From an uncultured Micrococcales bacterium (lineage in GTDB: Bacteria > Actinomycetota > Actinomycetes > Actinomycetales > Microbacteriaceae): a stretch of 64,000 nt of DNA. Location of the stretch: contig CAJXZO010000001.1 of NCBI GenBank assembly GCA_913062975.1, positions 186,001 through 250,000 of the forward strand, written 5' to 3'. Below the pieces are notes generated by a model. It worked only from the letters and a program-made list of their open reading frames with translations, did not search any database and was not told where the DNA came from. The position numbers were made by a program, and so were the translations under genes. Below, piece after piece: positions 35,017 through 45,423 of this stretch (within the stretch, counting starts at the first letter, position 1; each line of letters starts with the position of its first letter).

Positions 35017-36234
35017 CTAGGAGAGCTTGGCCTGCAAATTCTCAGCAAGGCTGTTCATGAACTCATCTGTGGTCTGATAGCCCTGATTCTCACCAACCAA
35101 CAAGGCCAAGTCCTTGGTCATATTGCCTGACTCCACTGTCTCCACAATCGTCTGCTCCAAGGCCTCCGCAAACTTGGCAACCTCTGGGGTGTTGTCAAGT
35201 TTGGCGCGATGCTGCAGTCCCCTGGTCCATGCATAAATCGACGCAATTGGGTTTGTGGATGTTTTCTTGCCCTCTTGCCATTGGCGATAGTGTCTGGTGA
35301 CAGTTCCGTGGGCGGCTTCTGCCAGTGCAACCTTTCCATCTGGAGTTGAAAGCACTGAAGTCATCAACCCAAGCGACCCAAAGCCCTGAGCCACGGTGTC
35401 ACTTTGCACGTCACCGTCATAGTTTTTACAAGCCCAAACGTAGCCACCCTCCCACTTCAAGGCAGCTGCCACCATGTCATCAATCAGGCGGTGTTCATAG
35501 GTCAAACCGGCTTCTTCAAACTTGTCTCGGTATTCGCTGTCAAACACCTCCTGGAAGGCATCTTTAAAAGCGCCATCGTAGGCTTTCAAGATTGTGTTTT
35601 TGGTGGACATGTAAACCGGGTAATTTCTTGAAAGTCCGTAGTTGAAGCTCGATCGTGCAAAGTCCCTAATGGATTCCATGTAGTTATACATGCCCATAGC
35701 GACTCCGCCATCCTCACCATACTCCGCAACCTGCATGGTTTTAGGTTCGCTTCCATCCTCAGGTGTCCAGGTAATGGTTACGGTTCCCTTTCCAGGAACC
35801 TTGAAATCCGTTGCCTTGTACTGGTCTCCGTGAGCGTGACGACCGATGATGATTGGCTGGGTCCAGCCTGGAACCAACCTTGGCACATTAGAGATGATGA
35901 TTGGCTCCCTAAACACAACGCCACCAAGGATGTTCCTGATGGTTCCGTTTGGGCTTCGCCACATCTTTTTTAGACCGAATTCTTCAACACGAGCCTCATC
36001 GGGTGTGATGGTTGCACACTTAACACCGACACCGTGTTTGTTGATGGCCTCTGCTGCGTCGACCGTCACCTGGTCGTCAGTCTTGTCTCGGTGGGTAACT
36101 GAAAGGTCGTAATACTCTAAATCAATGTCTAGAAATGGAAGTATTAGTTTGTCTTTGATGTCCTGCCAGATGATGCGAGTCATCTCGTCACCATCGAGTT
36201 CGACTACCTTGCCAACAACCTTTATTTTGCTCAT
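35017..36234 (-). CDS. icd: Isocitrate dehydrogenase (NADP+), homodimeric type
   Basis: 405 residues of the eukaryote-like dimeric NADP-IDH subfamily: [12 protein letters not shown] near residue 14, [14 protein letters not shown] near 92, then [14 protein letters not shown] and HGTVTRHYR in the coenzyme region. It oxidises isocitrate to 2-oxoglutarate and makes NADPH. GGAG lies 8 bases before the ATG. A strong hairpin terminator follows. It feeds the same cycle as sucCD and sdhCDAB in this window. Confidence 0.96.
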   Translation of the reverse strand: MSKIKVVGKVVELDGDEMTRIIWQDIKDKLILPFLDIDLEYYDLSVTHRDKTDDQVTVDAAEAINKHGVGVKCATITPDEARVEEFGLKKMWRSPNGTIRNILGGVVFREPIIISNVPRLVPGWTQPIIIGRHAHGDQYKATDFKVPGKGTVTITWTPEDGSEPKTMQVAEYGEDGGVAMGMYNYMESIRDFARSSFNYGLSRNYPVYMSTKNTILKAYDGAFKDAFQEVFDSEYRDKFEEAGLTYEHRLIDDMVAAALKWEGGYVWACKNYDGDVQSDTVAQGFGSLGLMTSVLSTPDGKVALAEAAHGTVTRHYRQWQEGKKTSTNPIASIYAWTRGLQHRAKLDNTPEVAKFAEALEQTIVETVESGNMTKDLALLVGENQGYQTTDEFMNSLAENLQAKLS

Positions 36235-36299
36235 GAAAAAATCTCCAGAAATAGCCTAAGTTCGCCCTTCAGCCTATCTTGAAATCAAATCTCAGATGT

Positions 36300-38105
36300 C
36301 TAGACCAAAGATTCTCGCCAGGCTTTGTGAAGTTTAGAAAACTTCCCCTCGCCCTCAATCAATTTACTGGGCGAATCGTCTTCAATGATTCGTCCATGCT
36401 CCATCACCAGCACTCGATCTGCAATAGCAACAGTGGAAAGCCTGTGAGCAATGATGATTGCAGTTCTCCCTTTGAGCAGTGTTTGCAATCCGAGCTGCAC
36501 CTGACGCTCGGAGGGGATGTCCAAAGAGCTGGTTGCCTCATCCAAAATTAATACACTCGGGTCTGCCAAAAACGCTCTTGCAAAACTAATCAGCTGCCTC
36601 TGTCCGGCACTGACTCTTCCACCTCGCTTATTGACATCGGTGTCATAGCCATCAGGAAGCTGCATGATGAACTCGTGCGCACCAACTGCTTGAGCTGCCG
36701 CGGCGACCTCCTCGGCTGAGGCGCCGGGCTTGCCAAGGGCTATGTTGTCACTCACGCTGCCGCTAAACAGGTAAGCCTCCTGGGTAACCATCACAATATG
36801 CCTGCGAAGATCAGTCGAAGAAATTTCCCTTAGGTCAATTCCGTCTAATGAGACAGAGCCCAAAACCGGGTCATAGAACCTTGAAATCAATTTGGCCAGG
36901 GTGGATTTACCAGCTCCAGTGGTGCCAACCATGGCTATGGTTTGACCGGCCGGGATATTCAAACTGAATTCTGGCAAAACCGGAACATTATTCGAATAGT
37001 TGAACGAGACCTTGTCAAAATCCAACTCTCCCTGGATTTTTTTCAACTCCGCTGGCTTCTCAGGTTCTGGCACAGTTGGTTCTTCCTCCAGCACACCACT
37101 AATTTTTTCTAATGCCGCACTAGCTGCCTGGTAGGAGTTATAGAAAACTGCAATTCTCTCGATGGGTCCAAAAAACTGCCTTGTATACAAAAGAGCTGCG
37201 GTTAGCACACCGATACCCAATTCGCCCTCAATTACCCTGGAACCGCTGAAAAGCAAAACAAAGGTCATCGCAACACTTCCGGTGAAGATCAAAGATGGGT
37301 CAAAGATTCCAAAAAGCTGAATGGTGCGCTTAGTGATCCTGCGGTAGTCCTCGTTTAGGTCACCATATTTCTGCTGGTTACGCTTTTCGGTCCTGAATGC
37401 CTTGACGGCCCTGATTCCAGTCATGGTTTCAACGAAGTAAACAATCAGCCTTGCGGAGGCAACTCGTGATCGACGGTATTGCAATCTTGCCGAACGAATA
37501 AACCAGCGGGTGATGAAATATAGAGGTATCCAACTGGCCATCAACACCAAAAAACTCTGTGGATCCAAAATCAACAAGGCTCCACCGGTGAAAATCATAA
37601 ACATCAAGCTGACAACCATCTCATTGCCACCTGTGTCCAACAGCTCTCGGATGCTGTCTAGGTCAGATGTCTGCCTGGCAATAACTCTCCCGGAGGTGTA
37701 GCGCTCATGAAACTCAACTGAGAGTTTTTGAGTGTGACGGAACATCCTTTGACGCAGATCTAGCAATACATCCTGATTGATGCGGGCTCCGTAGCGGATG
37801 AAAAATGCAGTCATGGATGCAGTGGCGACTGCCACTAGCAAGTATCCACCAACAGCGGTTAGCAATGGGATCTGGTCGTCGTTTACTGCCGCTGGCAACG
37901 CGGTGTCCAGCGCATAGGCGATGATTGCTGGCCCGATAACTCGCAATAATTGCGAGAGGATTCCAATGCCAAAAGACAGGTAAAGCCTTTTCTTCACCGG
38001 CTGAATCAAAGAAATCAGAAGCTTTAGGCTTCGATTTCTAATTACCTTTGAGTCCTCTTTACTTAGATCACTCTCATCTTCATTCAGGGTTCCGAAGGTG
38101 CTCAA
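36300..38105 (-). CDS. ABC exporter subunit, second half of a heterodimer (degenerate signature)
   Basis: 601 residues: exporter membrane domain (about 40-325) and an ATPase domain with Walker [10 protein letters not shown] and Walker [13 protein letters not shown] keeping the catalytic glutamate. The ABC signature reads VSAGQRQ instead of LSGGQ. Its partner, encoded just upstream with a 4-base overlap, has the opposite defect, which is the pattern of heterodimeric exporters with one active and one degenerate ATP site. The substrate is unknown; related actinobacterial pairs (Rv1272c/Rv1273c) are linked to lipid or drug export. Confidence 0.9.
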   Translation of the reverse strand: MSTFGTLNEDESDLSKEDSKVIRNRSLKLLISLIQPVKKRLYLSFGIGILSQLLRVIGPAIIAYALDTALPAAVNDDQIPLLTAVGGYLLVAVATASMTAFFIRYGARINQDVLLDLRQRMFRHTQKLSVEFHERYTSGRVIARQTSDLDSIRELLDTGGNEMVVSLMFMIFTGGALLILDPQSFLVLMASWIPLYFITRWFIRSARLQYRRSRVASARLIVYFVETMTGIRAVKAFRTEKRNQQKYGDLNEDYRRITKRTIQLFGIFDPSLIFTGSVAMTFVLLFSGSRVIEGELGIGVLTAALLYTRQFFGPIERIAVFYNSYQAASAALEKISGVLEEEPTVPEPEKPAELKKIQGELDFDKVSFNYSNNVPVLPEFSLNIPAGQTIAMVGTTGAGKSTLAKLISRFYDPVLGSVSLDGIDLREISSTDLRRHIVMVTQEAYLFSGSVSDNIALGKPGASAEEVAAAAQAVGAHEFIMQLPDGYDTDVNKRGGRVSAGQRQLISFARAFLADPSVLILDEATSSLDIPSERQVQLGLQTLLKGRTAIIIAHRLSTVAIADRVLVMEHGRIIEDDSPSKLIEGEGKFSKLHKAWRESLV

Positions 38106-39865
38106 ATTATCACCTGCTTCTCTGAATCGAAGCTGGATATAACGTAGCGATAGTGCTCGCTGTTGTTCAACAACTCAGAGTGAGTGCCGATCGCGGTTAT
38201 TTTTCCATCCTGCAACAAAGCCACCCGATCAGCCAACATAACCGTGGATGGTCGATGGGCAACAATTAGCGCGGTGGTGCCAGCCAACACCTTCCGCAAA
38301 GCATTCTCAACCAAGGCCTCAGTGTCAACATCTAATGCGCTCAAGGGGTCATCCATCACCAAAATAGAGGGCTTTGCTGCAACCGCTCTAGCAAGGGCAA
38401 GTCTTTGTCTTTGCCCTCCGGAGAGACTCATCCCCTCCTCACCAATGATGGTTTCAACGCCCTCGGGTAGGTCATAAACGAACTCTGCCTGCGCAATTGA
38501 TAGAGCTTGTTTGAACTCTTCCTCACTGGCATCTGGGCGACCAAGCAAAACATTGTCCCGAACACTTGCAGAAAACAAAGTTGCATCCTCAAAAGCCATG
38601 GCTATGGTGCTTCGAAGTTCGCCAAAACTTAGTTTTCGAATATCCACTCCATCAATCTCGATTGAGCCAGAGGTTGTGTCATACAACCTCGTTGCCAAAG
38701 AAGTCACGGTGGACTTACCGCTGCCGGTGATTCCAATCAGCGCTACAGATTCTCCGGGTTCAATTTTGAAACTAACCCCATCAATCAAATCTCGCTGTTT
38801 GTCAGGGGCATCTGGATAGCGGAAGTGGACATCTTTGAATTCCAGCCGCCCGACAGGGTTTTCAATGCTCTGCAGTTGCTCTTCCTCGGAAATGTCTATT
38901 GGCTGATCAATCACCTCAACAAACCTCTGCACCGCAGCCTTTGCATCCAAGGTAAAGGCCAAGAGGAAACCAAGAGATTCAATTGGCCAACGAAGCACCA
39001 TCACGGTTGCGAAATAACTGACAAGACCACCAAGAGTTAGCTCACCACTGGAGATCAAGTACACACCCGCCAGCAAACTGAGTCCTATTGACAGCTCAGG
39101 GAGCATGATGATGAACAGCCAGAGATTTGAATTAAGTCTCGCCTTTCTAAGTTCAGTCATTCGCAGTTCTTTTGCACCTCGAGAGAAAACGCCTGCTGCC
39201 TGCTCTCCCCTGCCAAAAGCTTTCAATACACGAATTCCGTGAACAGACTCCTCAACATTTGTTGCTAGATCTCCGGCCTGATCTTGAGACTGCCTGCTGG
39301 CCATACCGTATTCCCGTTGATAATTAAAGCCTCTTACCCAAAACGGGAGAGAGCTCACCAACAGAATTGTTCCCAGCATCCAGTGGGTGTTGAACAAAAT
39401 TCCCAAGCCAACTGCAATCATTACGATGTTTGCAATCAACAGCACAAAACCAAAAGAGATCCACCTTCGCAATAAACCTAGGTCTTGGACCGAACGAGAC
39501 AACAACTGCCCACTTGGCCACTGGTCGTGAAAACTAATCGGGAGTTTCTGCAGCTTTTCGTAGAGGTGATTTCGCATCCGTGCTTCCACCTGTGTGCCAG
39601 GCTCCAAGACCAACCACCTGCGAAGCAGAACCAAAATTGCCTCACTGGCCCCGAGGAGCAAAAACAGACCAACTGAACCAAGCAAAAACTGAAGGTTCAA
39701 ATTTTGCTCTAAACCGTTAACCAAATCACGCAGTACCTGCGGCAGTGCAAGCGCAAACATGTGTGCCGCGATGCCCACCAATACCCCAAGCATCAATCTG
39801 GGTATGGTGTTGCCCGCGTATGGAATTAGTCTGGCGAGAGTTGCCAGTAATCCTTTTTCCCGCAT
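38102..39865 (-). CDS. ABC exporter subunit, first half of a heterodimer (degenerate Walker B glutamate)
   Basis: 587 residues with a six-helix membrane domain followed by an ATPase domain: Walker [10 protein letters not shown], signature [10 protein letters not shown], Walker [13 protein letters not shown]. The residue after the Walker B aspartate is Asp instead of the catalytic Glu, marking the degenerate site of a heterodimer with the 601-residue partner. The stop overlaps the partner start by 4 bases. It starts 40 bases after the purH stop on the same strand. Confidence 0.9.
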   Translation of the reverse strand: MREKGLLATLARLIPYAGNTIPRLMLGVLVGIAAHMFALALPQVLRDLVNGLEQNLNLQFLLGSVGLFLLLGASEAILVLLRRWLVLEPGTQVEARMRNHLYEKLQKLPISFHDQWPSGQLLSRSVQDLGLLRRWISFGFVLLIANIVMIAVGLGILFNTHWMLGTILLVSSLPFWVRGFNYQREYGMASRQSQDQAGDLATNVEESVHGIRVLKAFGRGEQAAGVFSRGAKELRMTELRKARLNSNLWLFIIMLPELSIGLSLLAGVYLISSGELTLGGLVSYFATVMVLRWPIESLGFLLAFTLDAKAAVQRFVEVIDQPIDISEEEQLQSIENPVGRLEFKDVHFRYPDAPDKQRDLIDGVSFKIEPGESVALIGITGSGKSTVTSLATRLYDTTSGSIEIDGVDIRKLSFGELRSTIAMAFEDATLFSASVRDNVLLGRPDASEEEFKQALSIAQAEFVYDLPEGVETIIGEEGMSLSGGQRQRLALARAVAAKPSILVMDDPLSALDVDTEALVENALRKVLAGTTALIVAHRPSTVMLADRVALLQDGKITAIGTHSELLNNSEHYRYVISSFDSEKQVII

Positions 39866-39905
39866 AGTTCCTCAAACTTAGTCAGCGTCTCAGGCTAACA
39901 GCGAT

Positions 39906-41477
39906 CTAGTGGTAAAAATGTCTTTCACCGGTGAAAAACATTGGAATCGAATTGCTCTTCGCCAACTCAATCACCTCTTCATCTCGAATTGAGCCTCCGG
40001 GCTGAACAATTGCTGTTACCCCCGCATCAATCAAAATCTGCAATCCATCGGCAAACGGGAAGAAGGCATCTGATGCCACCACCGATCCAGAAGCTTTGTC
40101 TCCGGCCCTAGTCACCGCCAAGTTGCAAGAGTCTACCCTGTTCACCTGTCCCATTCCAATTCCAACAGAGGCCTTATCTTTGGCAAGCAAGATAGCATTG
40201 GACTTCACCCCGCGAACCGCTCTCCAAGAAAACTCCAAATCTGCCAAAACTTCATTGCTGGGGAGCTTGCCACTCACCAGCTTCCAGTCCCCTGGGTTTA
40301 CTGATTGGAAACGATCTGACTGCTGCACCAAAAACCCACCAGAGATCTGCTTTAACTCTGTTTCTGGGTAACTGAAATCGCCAGCAAGAGAGAGTATTCG
40401 AAGATTTTTCTTCTCGGTCAAAATTGATAATGCCTCAGGGTCAAAGCTTGGAGCAACCACAACTTCTGTGAAAACATCCTTTATTTGATTGGCCATCTCA
40501 ACAGTCAACTTTCGGTTCACCGCAACAACACCACCGAATGCACTGACTGGATCACAATCAAATGCTTTTTTATAGGCCTTTGCGACATCATCTGCTTCAC
40601 CCACCCCGCAAGGGTTTGCGTGTTTGATGATTGCCACAGCAGGGTTTAGGAAATCGTAGGCCACCCTCAGAGCACTGTCCGCATCCACGTAGTTGTTGAA
40701 ACTCATCTCTTTTCCATGCAAAAGCCTTGCCTGCGAAAGCCCAGGTGAAACATCGGTTCGAGCATAAATAGAGGCTGATTGATGTGAGTTTTCGCCGTAG
40801 CGCAAAACGCTTTGCAAGGATGCCTCTATCTCAAGCTTGGGTTCTGCGGATGTGTTTTGCTGAATTTCATTGGCAAGCCAGCCACTAACAGCAGAATCAT
40901 AATTAGCGGTGGTGCTGAATGCTTTCAAAGCCAACTTTTTACGCTCCTGAAGGGTGGTGCCACCCTCAGCAATTGCAGGGGCTAACTGAACATAATCATC
41001 AGGGTGGGTGACGATTGCCACATTGGCAAAGTTTTTTGCACTCGCTCGAACCATCGCTGGTCCACCGATATCTATCTGCTCAACCGCATCATCAAAATCT
41101 GCACCATCTGCAACTGTTTGAACAAATGGGTATAAATTCACCACCACCAGCTCAAATGGCTTTAGCTGCAACTCATTTAGTTGCTGACGATGTTCAGGTT
41201 TACGAAGATCCGCCAACAAACCAGCGTGCACATTTGGGTGAAGTGTTTTTACTCTTCCATCCAAGGTTTCTTGAAAGCCTGTTAGCTCACTTACCTCGGT
41301 CACCGGCATTCCAGCTGCGGCAATGGTCTTAGCGGTGGAGCCGGTGGAGACAATCTCAACTCCGGCAGCAACCAACTGCTTTGCTAGCTCCTCCAAGCCC
41401 GTTTTGTCACTGACTGAAATCAATGCCCGTCTGATTTGAATCCGATCCCGATAGTTCATTGAGTTATCTGTTGCCAT
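39906..41477 (-). CDS. purH: Bifunctional AICAR formyltransferase / IMP cyclohydrolase
   Basis: 523 residues from ATG 41475-41477, which has GGAGG 6 bases upstream and lies inside the end of purN; the longer frame to 41531 only reads through purN. The N-terminal MGS-like cyclohydrolase domain begins [16 protein letters not shown]. The formyltransferase part has [12 protein letters not shown] and [10 protein letters not shown]. It carries out the last two steps of IMP synthesis using 10-formyl-THF. It follows purN in the order known from other Actinobacteria. Confidence 0.96.
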   Translation of the reverse strand: MATDNSMNYRDRIQIRRALISVSDKTGLEELAKQLVAAGVEIVSTGSTAKTIAAAGMPVTEVSELTGFQETLDGRVKTLHPNVHAGLLADLRKPEHRQQLNELQLKPFELVVVNLYPFVQTVADGADFDDAVEQIDIGGPAMVRASAKNFANVAIVTHPDDYVQLAPAIAEGGTTLQERKKLALKAFSTTANYDSAVSGWLANEIQQNTSAEPKLEIEASLQSVLRYGENSHQSASIYARTDVSPGLSQARLLHGKEMSFNNYVDADSALRVAYDFLNPAVAIIKHANPCGVGEADDVAKAYKKAFDCDPVSAFGGVVAVNRKLTVEMANQIKDVFTEVVVAPSFDPEALSILTEKKNLRILSLAGDFSYPETELKQISGGFLVQQSDRFQSVNPGDWKLVSGKLPSNEVLADLEFSWRAVRGVKSNAILLAKDKASVGIGMGQVNRVDSCNLAVTRAGDKASGSVVASDAFFPFADGLQILIDAGVTAIVQPGGSIRDEEVIELAKSNSIPMFFTGERHFYH

Positions 41478-42060
41478 CGAATTCCTCCAAATTGATTTTT
41501 CCCTCAGCAATGTTTCTAACCACCCCAACAAGCATCATCTGCTCTTGGACCTTAATTCTCTCGTGCAGGCTCTGCTCATCATCATCAGGATGAATTTCAA
41601 CCTGTCTTGATTCAATGACTGGTCCCGTGTCAACACCTGCATCAACAACATGAACACTGCAACCAGTTACTTTCTCACCTGATTTCAAAGCATCTCTAAC
41701 CGCATGAGCACCAGGGAAGTTTGGCAATAAAGAGGGATGAAGATTGATGATTTTGGGCGAAAAGCGATCAATGAAAAGCCCTGGCAAGATCTTCATAAAC
41801 CCAGCCAACACAATTAAATCTGGCTTCAGGTGATTGATGTTTGAAGCTAACACCTCGGCCCAATCCTGCCTGGAGTCAAACTTGTCTGGCTCAACCACGA
41901 ATGTTGACACCCCAAACTCCTCCGCATGCATAAGCCCTGCTGCATCCTTGTCACTGCCAACAGCCAGCACCGTTGCTGGGTATAACGGGTTATCGCAGGC
42001 TTTCAAAAGGGAGAGCAGGTTTGATCCAGAGCCTGAAATAAGGGTGACTATGCTGAGCAT
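41464..42060 (-). CDS. purN: Phosphoribosylglycinamide formyltransferase
   Basis: 198 residues. The N-terminal phosphate-binding LISGSGSNL, the active-site region [21 protein letters not shown] and the catalytic [11 protein letters not shown] are present. It formylates GAR with 10-formyl-THF in purine synthesis. Its 3' end contains the ribosome binding site and start of purH, so the two are coupled. It is preceded by the DUF6350 gene with a 9-base gap. Confidence 0.95.
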   Translation of the reverse strand: MLSIVTLISGSGSNLLSLLKACDNPLYPATVLAVGSDKDAAGLMHAEEFGVSTFVVEPDKFDSRQDWAEVLASNINHLKPDLIVLAGFMKILPGLFIDRFSPKIINLHPSLLPNFPGAHAVRDALKSGEKVTGCSVHVVDAGVDTGPVIESRQVEIHPDDDEQSLHERIKVQEQMMLVGVVRNIAEGKINLEEFDGNR

Positions 42061-42069
42061 TCACTAAGC

Positions 42070-43314
42070 CTAGCGTTGCCTTTTATCCTCAGGCCTAACG
42101 ACAACCAAGCCTGCCAAAAATGAAAACACCAACACCACAACGAATACCGCAAGCGTTACCATGAGCGCATCAACACCAACGAATTGCAATCGACCGGGTC
42201 CAAACGCGCCACTTGCAAATGCAGCAATCAAACCAAGCTGCAGACTCGTAACCAGGGCAACTGCCAAGGACAAGCTGAATGAACTTGCCCAAGAGGTTGC
42301 AAACTCCCACCTGATGTCCGAAGTTGATTTTCTAACCAGCACCAGGGCGATTATTGAGAAAAGGCCAAGTAGCAAAATCACCCAGATGGATCTTTCAAAT
42401 GTTTCACTCGGGATTGCTCCGAAAAATGGGATTGCTGGCAATGGTCCAAGGTTGGTGCCAAGTGGACTGACATTGGAACCAATACCAATTGCGAAACCGG
42501 GACCAATTAACCAGCTAGCAACATAAACAATGATGTTTGGCAGAATCGCCAGTTGCCCAACAGTCACTATCACGCCACCAAGGATGGTTATCTGCAAAGC
42601 CTCATACAGCCTGATCACCTCCACCCAGTTCGCCGCCATCAGCAAACCGGTTAGCAAAGCTGCCGCAGAAATCATTAGCAGGCTGATTATTGTTCCGGCC
42701 CGAATGGCAGGATCTATGACTGTTCGAATGCTCCAATGAAGTTTTGATTTCAAATTGGATGCGAGTGATCTGATTGCGCGTCGCTCGATTGCCTCGGTTT
42801 TTTCGCTGGCCGAGGCAATCATGAAGTTTTTGCCAACCAGACTTGATAAAACAACCGTTAGACCAAATATGAGTGTTGGTGAAAATACTGCCTGCAATTG
42901 AACGGATTGAGCATATTCACTGATTGTTAGTTGTGAGAGCAGAAAACTAATAACCGCAAAGCTTCCAATTCCACCAATCCAACCAAGCACTAGTGACCCA
43001 GAAGAACTAAGTCGAGAGCCAAGCCTGTAGCCAAGCAATACGGTAATCAGAGTTAGACCCAATGGCATGGCATTAATCGAGAAGGTTTCAAAAGAAATCC
43101 CCGCCAACTCGGCAGCCGGAATCACAATCTCGACTCCGTGCGCTGCTAGCCATAAATTGCTGGAGATCAGCAGATTGCCAAGCCAAGGGAAGCCAACATC
43201 GGGTTCAAAAAGCCAGACTAAAGTTAGCGGCGCAAGCGTGATGCCTATGCCGATAGCAATAATCAACGCCGCTTCCAGTGCAGCCACCAGGGCTGGAACC
43301 AGCGCTCTGTTCAA
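42070..43314 (-). CDS. DUF6350-type polytopic membrane protein
   Basis: 414 residues with about ten hydrophobic segments and few charged residues. The sequence near residue 60 (AHGVEIVIPAAEL) and the position between sucD and purN match the actinobacterial DUF6350 membrane proteins. The function is unknown. It starts 6 bases after the sucD stop and ends 9 bases before purN, so it is in the sucCD-purNH transcript. Confidence 0.85.
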   Translation of the reverse strand: MNRALVPALVAALEAALIIAIGIGITLAPLTLVWLFEPDVGFPWLGNLLISSNLWLAAHGVEIVIPAAELAGISFETFSINAMPLGLTLITVLLGYRLGSRLSSSGSLVLGWIGGIGSFAVISFLLSQLTISEYAQSVQLQAVFSPTLIFGLTVVLSSLVGKNFMIASASEKTEAIERRAIRSLASNLKSKLHWSIRTVIDPAIRAGTIISLLMISAAALLTGLLMAANWVEVIRLYEALQITILGGVIVTVGQLAILPNIIVYVASWLIGPGFAIGIGSNVSPLGTNLGPLPAIPFFGAIPSETFERSIWVILLLGLFSIIALVLVRKSTSDIRWEFATSWASSFSLSLAVALVTSLQLGLIAAFASGAFGPGRLQFVGVDALMVTLAVFVVVLVFSFLAGLVVVRPEDKRQR

Positions 43315-43320
43315 GGTTGG

Positions 43321-44208
43321 CTATTTACCTAGGACAATCTCACGCATCAGCTGGGCAGTCTCGCTCGGAGTTTTTCCAACCTTGACACCAACCGCCTCAA
43401 ATGCTTCTTTCTTTGCCTGTGCGGTTCCAGCTGATCCAGAGACAATTGCTCCGGCGTGACCCATGGTCTTACCCTCTGGAGCGGTGAATCCTGCAACGTA
43501 GGCAACCACTGGCTTGGTGACGTGCTTGGAGATGTATTCAGCGGCTTTTTCTTCGCTGTCACCACCAATTTCACCAATCAAAACCATTGCTTCAGTTTCA
43601 TCATCAGCCTCAAAAGCTTTCAGTGCGTCGATGTGGGTGGTGCCAATAACCGGATCTCCACCAATTCCGATGCCAGTTGAGAATCCAATATCTCTAAGCT
43701 CAAACATCATCTGATAGGTCAGCGTTCCACTCTTACTGACAAGACCAATTGGACCGTGACCGGTGATGTTACTTGGGGTGATACCCGCATTGGATTTACC
43801 CGGGCTGATGATTCCTGGGCAGTTAGGGCCAATCATTCGACTCTTGCTGCCTTTTTGCAGGTTGTAATCCCATGCCACTGCGCTGTCGTGGACAGGAATG
43901 CCCTCAGTGATTGTCACAATCAGTGGCATCTGCGCATCAATTGCTTCAATCATTGCGGATTTAGCAAATGCTGGTGGCACAAAAATGACACTCACGTTTG
44001 CATCAGTTTTAGCAATGGATTCTTCGACTGAGCCAAACACAGGAAGGCTGTGTCCTTCGATTTCAACTGTCTCGCCAGCCTTGCGAGGGTTGACACCACC
44101 GACAATGTTGGAACCACCCGCCAGCATGCGCTGGGTGTGCTTCATTCCCTCGGCACCGGTCATTCCCTGAACGATGATTTTTGAATCTGAATCTAAATAA
44201 ATAGCCAC
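43321..44208 (-). CDS. sucD: Succinate-CoA ligase alpha subunit
   Basis: 295 residues. The CoA/nucleotide-binding region [27 protein letters not shown] and the phospho-histidine loop [12 protein letters not shown] (near residue 246) are present. It interconverts succinyl-CoA and succinate with nucleotide phosphorylation, next to SDH in the cycle. The start is GTG (44206-44208), with AAAGG 7 bases upstream inside the end of sucC; the gap to sucC is 2 bases. Confidence 0.96.
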   Translation of the reverse strand: MAIYLDSDSKIIVQGMTGAEGMKHTQRMLAGGSNIVGGVNPRKAGETVEIEGHSLPVFGSVEESIAKTDANVSVIFVPPAFAKSAMIEAIDAQMPLIVTITEGIPVHDSAVAWDYNLQKGSKSRMIGPNCPGIISPGKSNAGITPSNITGHGPIGLVSKSGTLTYQMMFELRDIGFSTGIGIGGDPVIGTTHIDALKAFEADDETEAMVLIGEIGGDSEEKAAEYISKHVTKPVVAYVAGFTAPEGKTMGHAGAIVSGSAGTAQAKKEAFEAVGVKVGKTPSETAQLMREIVLGK

Positions 44209-44210
44209 TT

Positions 44211-45368
44211 TTATACCTTTGCCAATTCTGCGGCCCTGTCGGCTCCGCCATCCATTGTTTCCGCCAGAGTGATTAGAGGGTGGTTGTATTCGCTAAGAAT
44301 TTTTCGACCCTCGTCCACATTGTTTCCATCAAGTCTCACAACCAGTGGCTTGCTGGCCGCATCGCCAAGTTTGTCCAATGCACCAACGATTCCATTTGCT
44401 ACTGCATCACAGGCGGTGATTCCACCAAACACGTTCACAAACACGCTCTTGACCTGACTGTCTCCCAAAATCACATCGAGTCCCGCGGCCATCACCTCAG
44501 CACTTGCTCCACCACCGATGTCTAGGAAGTTGGCTGGCTTTACCCCTCCGTGTTTTTCACCCGCGTAGGCGACAACGTCCAGAGTGGACATGACCAATCC
44601 AGCACCATTTCCAATGATTCCAACCGCGCCATCAAGTTTTACGTAGTTCAAATCATTTTCTTGAGCCTTTGCTTCGAGTGGGTCAAGCTGGTCACGCTCC
44701 ATTTGCTCACGCTGGTGACGGAACTCAGCATTCTCATCCAGTGTCACCTTGCCATCAAGTGCAATGATCTTGCCCTCGGCTGTTCTAACCAGAGGGTTTA
44801 CCTCAACCAAGGTTGCGTCTTCTTTTTCAAACACGTCATAGAGCTTCACAAAAACTTCGCTGACTGAATCAATCAACTCAGCCGGGAAGTTAGCCTCGGT
44901 GGCAATCTCCTTGGCCTTCGCCAAGTCAATGCCCTCATTGGCGCTGATTTCAACTCGAGCCAAAGCCTCTGGTCGCTCCTCAGCAAGCTGCTCGATTTCA
45001 ACTCCACCCTCAACCGAGCACAACGCTAGGAAGGTTCGGTTGGAACGGTCTAATAGCACCGAAAAATAATATTCACTTTCAATGTTTGCTCCCTGAGCAA
45101 TCATCAGCCTTTTCACCACGTGACCCTTGATGTCCAATCCCAGAATGGACTCGGCTGCGGCTTTTGCTTCTTCTGGAGTCTTCGCGACCTTCACTCCACC
45201 GGCTTTTCCTCGGCCACCAACTTTGACCTGAGCCTTTACAACTACTACTCCACCGATTTCCTTGGCAGCCTGTTCCGCCTCTTCAGGGGTTTCAACAACA
45301 ATCCCTGCGAGAACTGGAACTTGATGGGCTTCAAACAAATCGCGGGCCTGATATTCAAAAAGATCCAC
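44211..45368 (-). CDS. sucC: Succinate-CoA ligase beta subunit
   Basis: 385 residues beginning [18 protein letters not shown], the usual ATP-grasp start. [19 protein letters not shown] and [12 protein letters not shown] follow as expected. It supplies the nucleotide-binding half of the enzyme. The start is GTG (45366-45368) with AGGGAAA upstream. Its leader contains an imperfect inverted repeat (45382-45390 with 45407-45417) of unknown meaning. First gene of sucCD-DUF6350-purNH. Confidence 0.95.
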   Translation of the reverse strand: MDLFEYQARDLFEAHQVPVLAGIVVETPEEAEQAAKEIGGVVVVKAQVKVGGRGKAGGVKVAKTPEEAKAAAESILGLDIKGHVVKRLMIAQGANIESEYYFSVLLDRSNRTFLALCSVEGGVEIEQLAEERPEALARVEISANEGIDLAKAKEIATEANFPAELIDSVSEVFVKLYDVFEKEDATLVEVNPLVRTAEGKIIALDGKVTLDENAEFRHQREQMERDQLDPLEAKAQENDLNYVKLDGAVGIIGNGAGLVMSTLDVVAYAGEKHGGVKPANFLDIGGGASAEVMAAGLDVILGDSQVKSVFVNVFGGITACDAVANGIVGALDKLGDAASKPLVVRLDGNNVDEGRKILSEYNHPLITLAETMDGGADRAAELAKV

Positions 45369-45423
45369 TGTTTCCCTATCTAAATCCGCTGTACAAACTA
45401 AAGCTTAGCGGGGATTTCAAAAT

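Noticed and set aside
41478-41531. Longer N-terminus for PurH
   Set aside because: It only reads through purN; GGAGG precedes ATG 41477.
45382-45417. Imperfect hairpin between pcrA and sucC as a pcrA terminator
   Set aside because: The stem has a two-base bulge and no T-run; it lies in the sucC leader, so its role is undecided.
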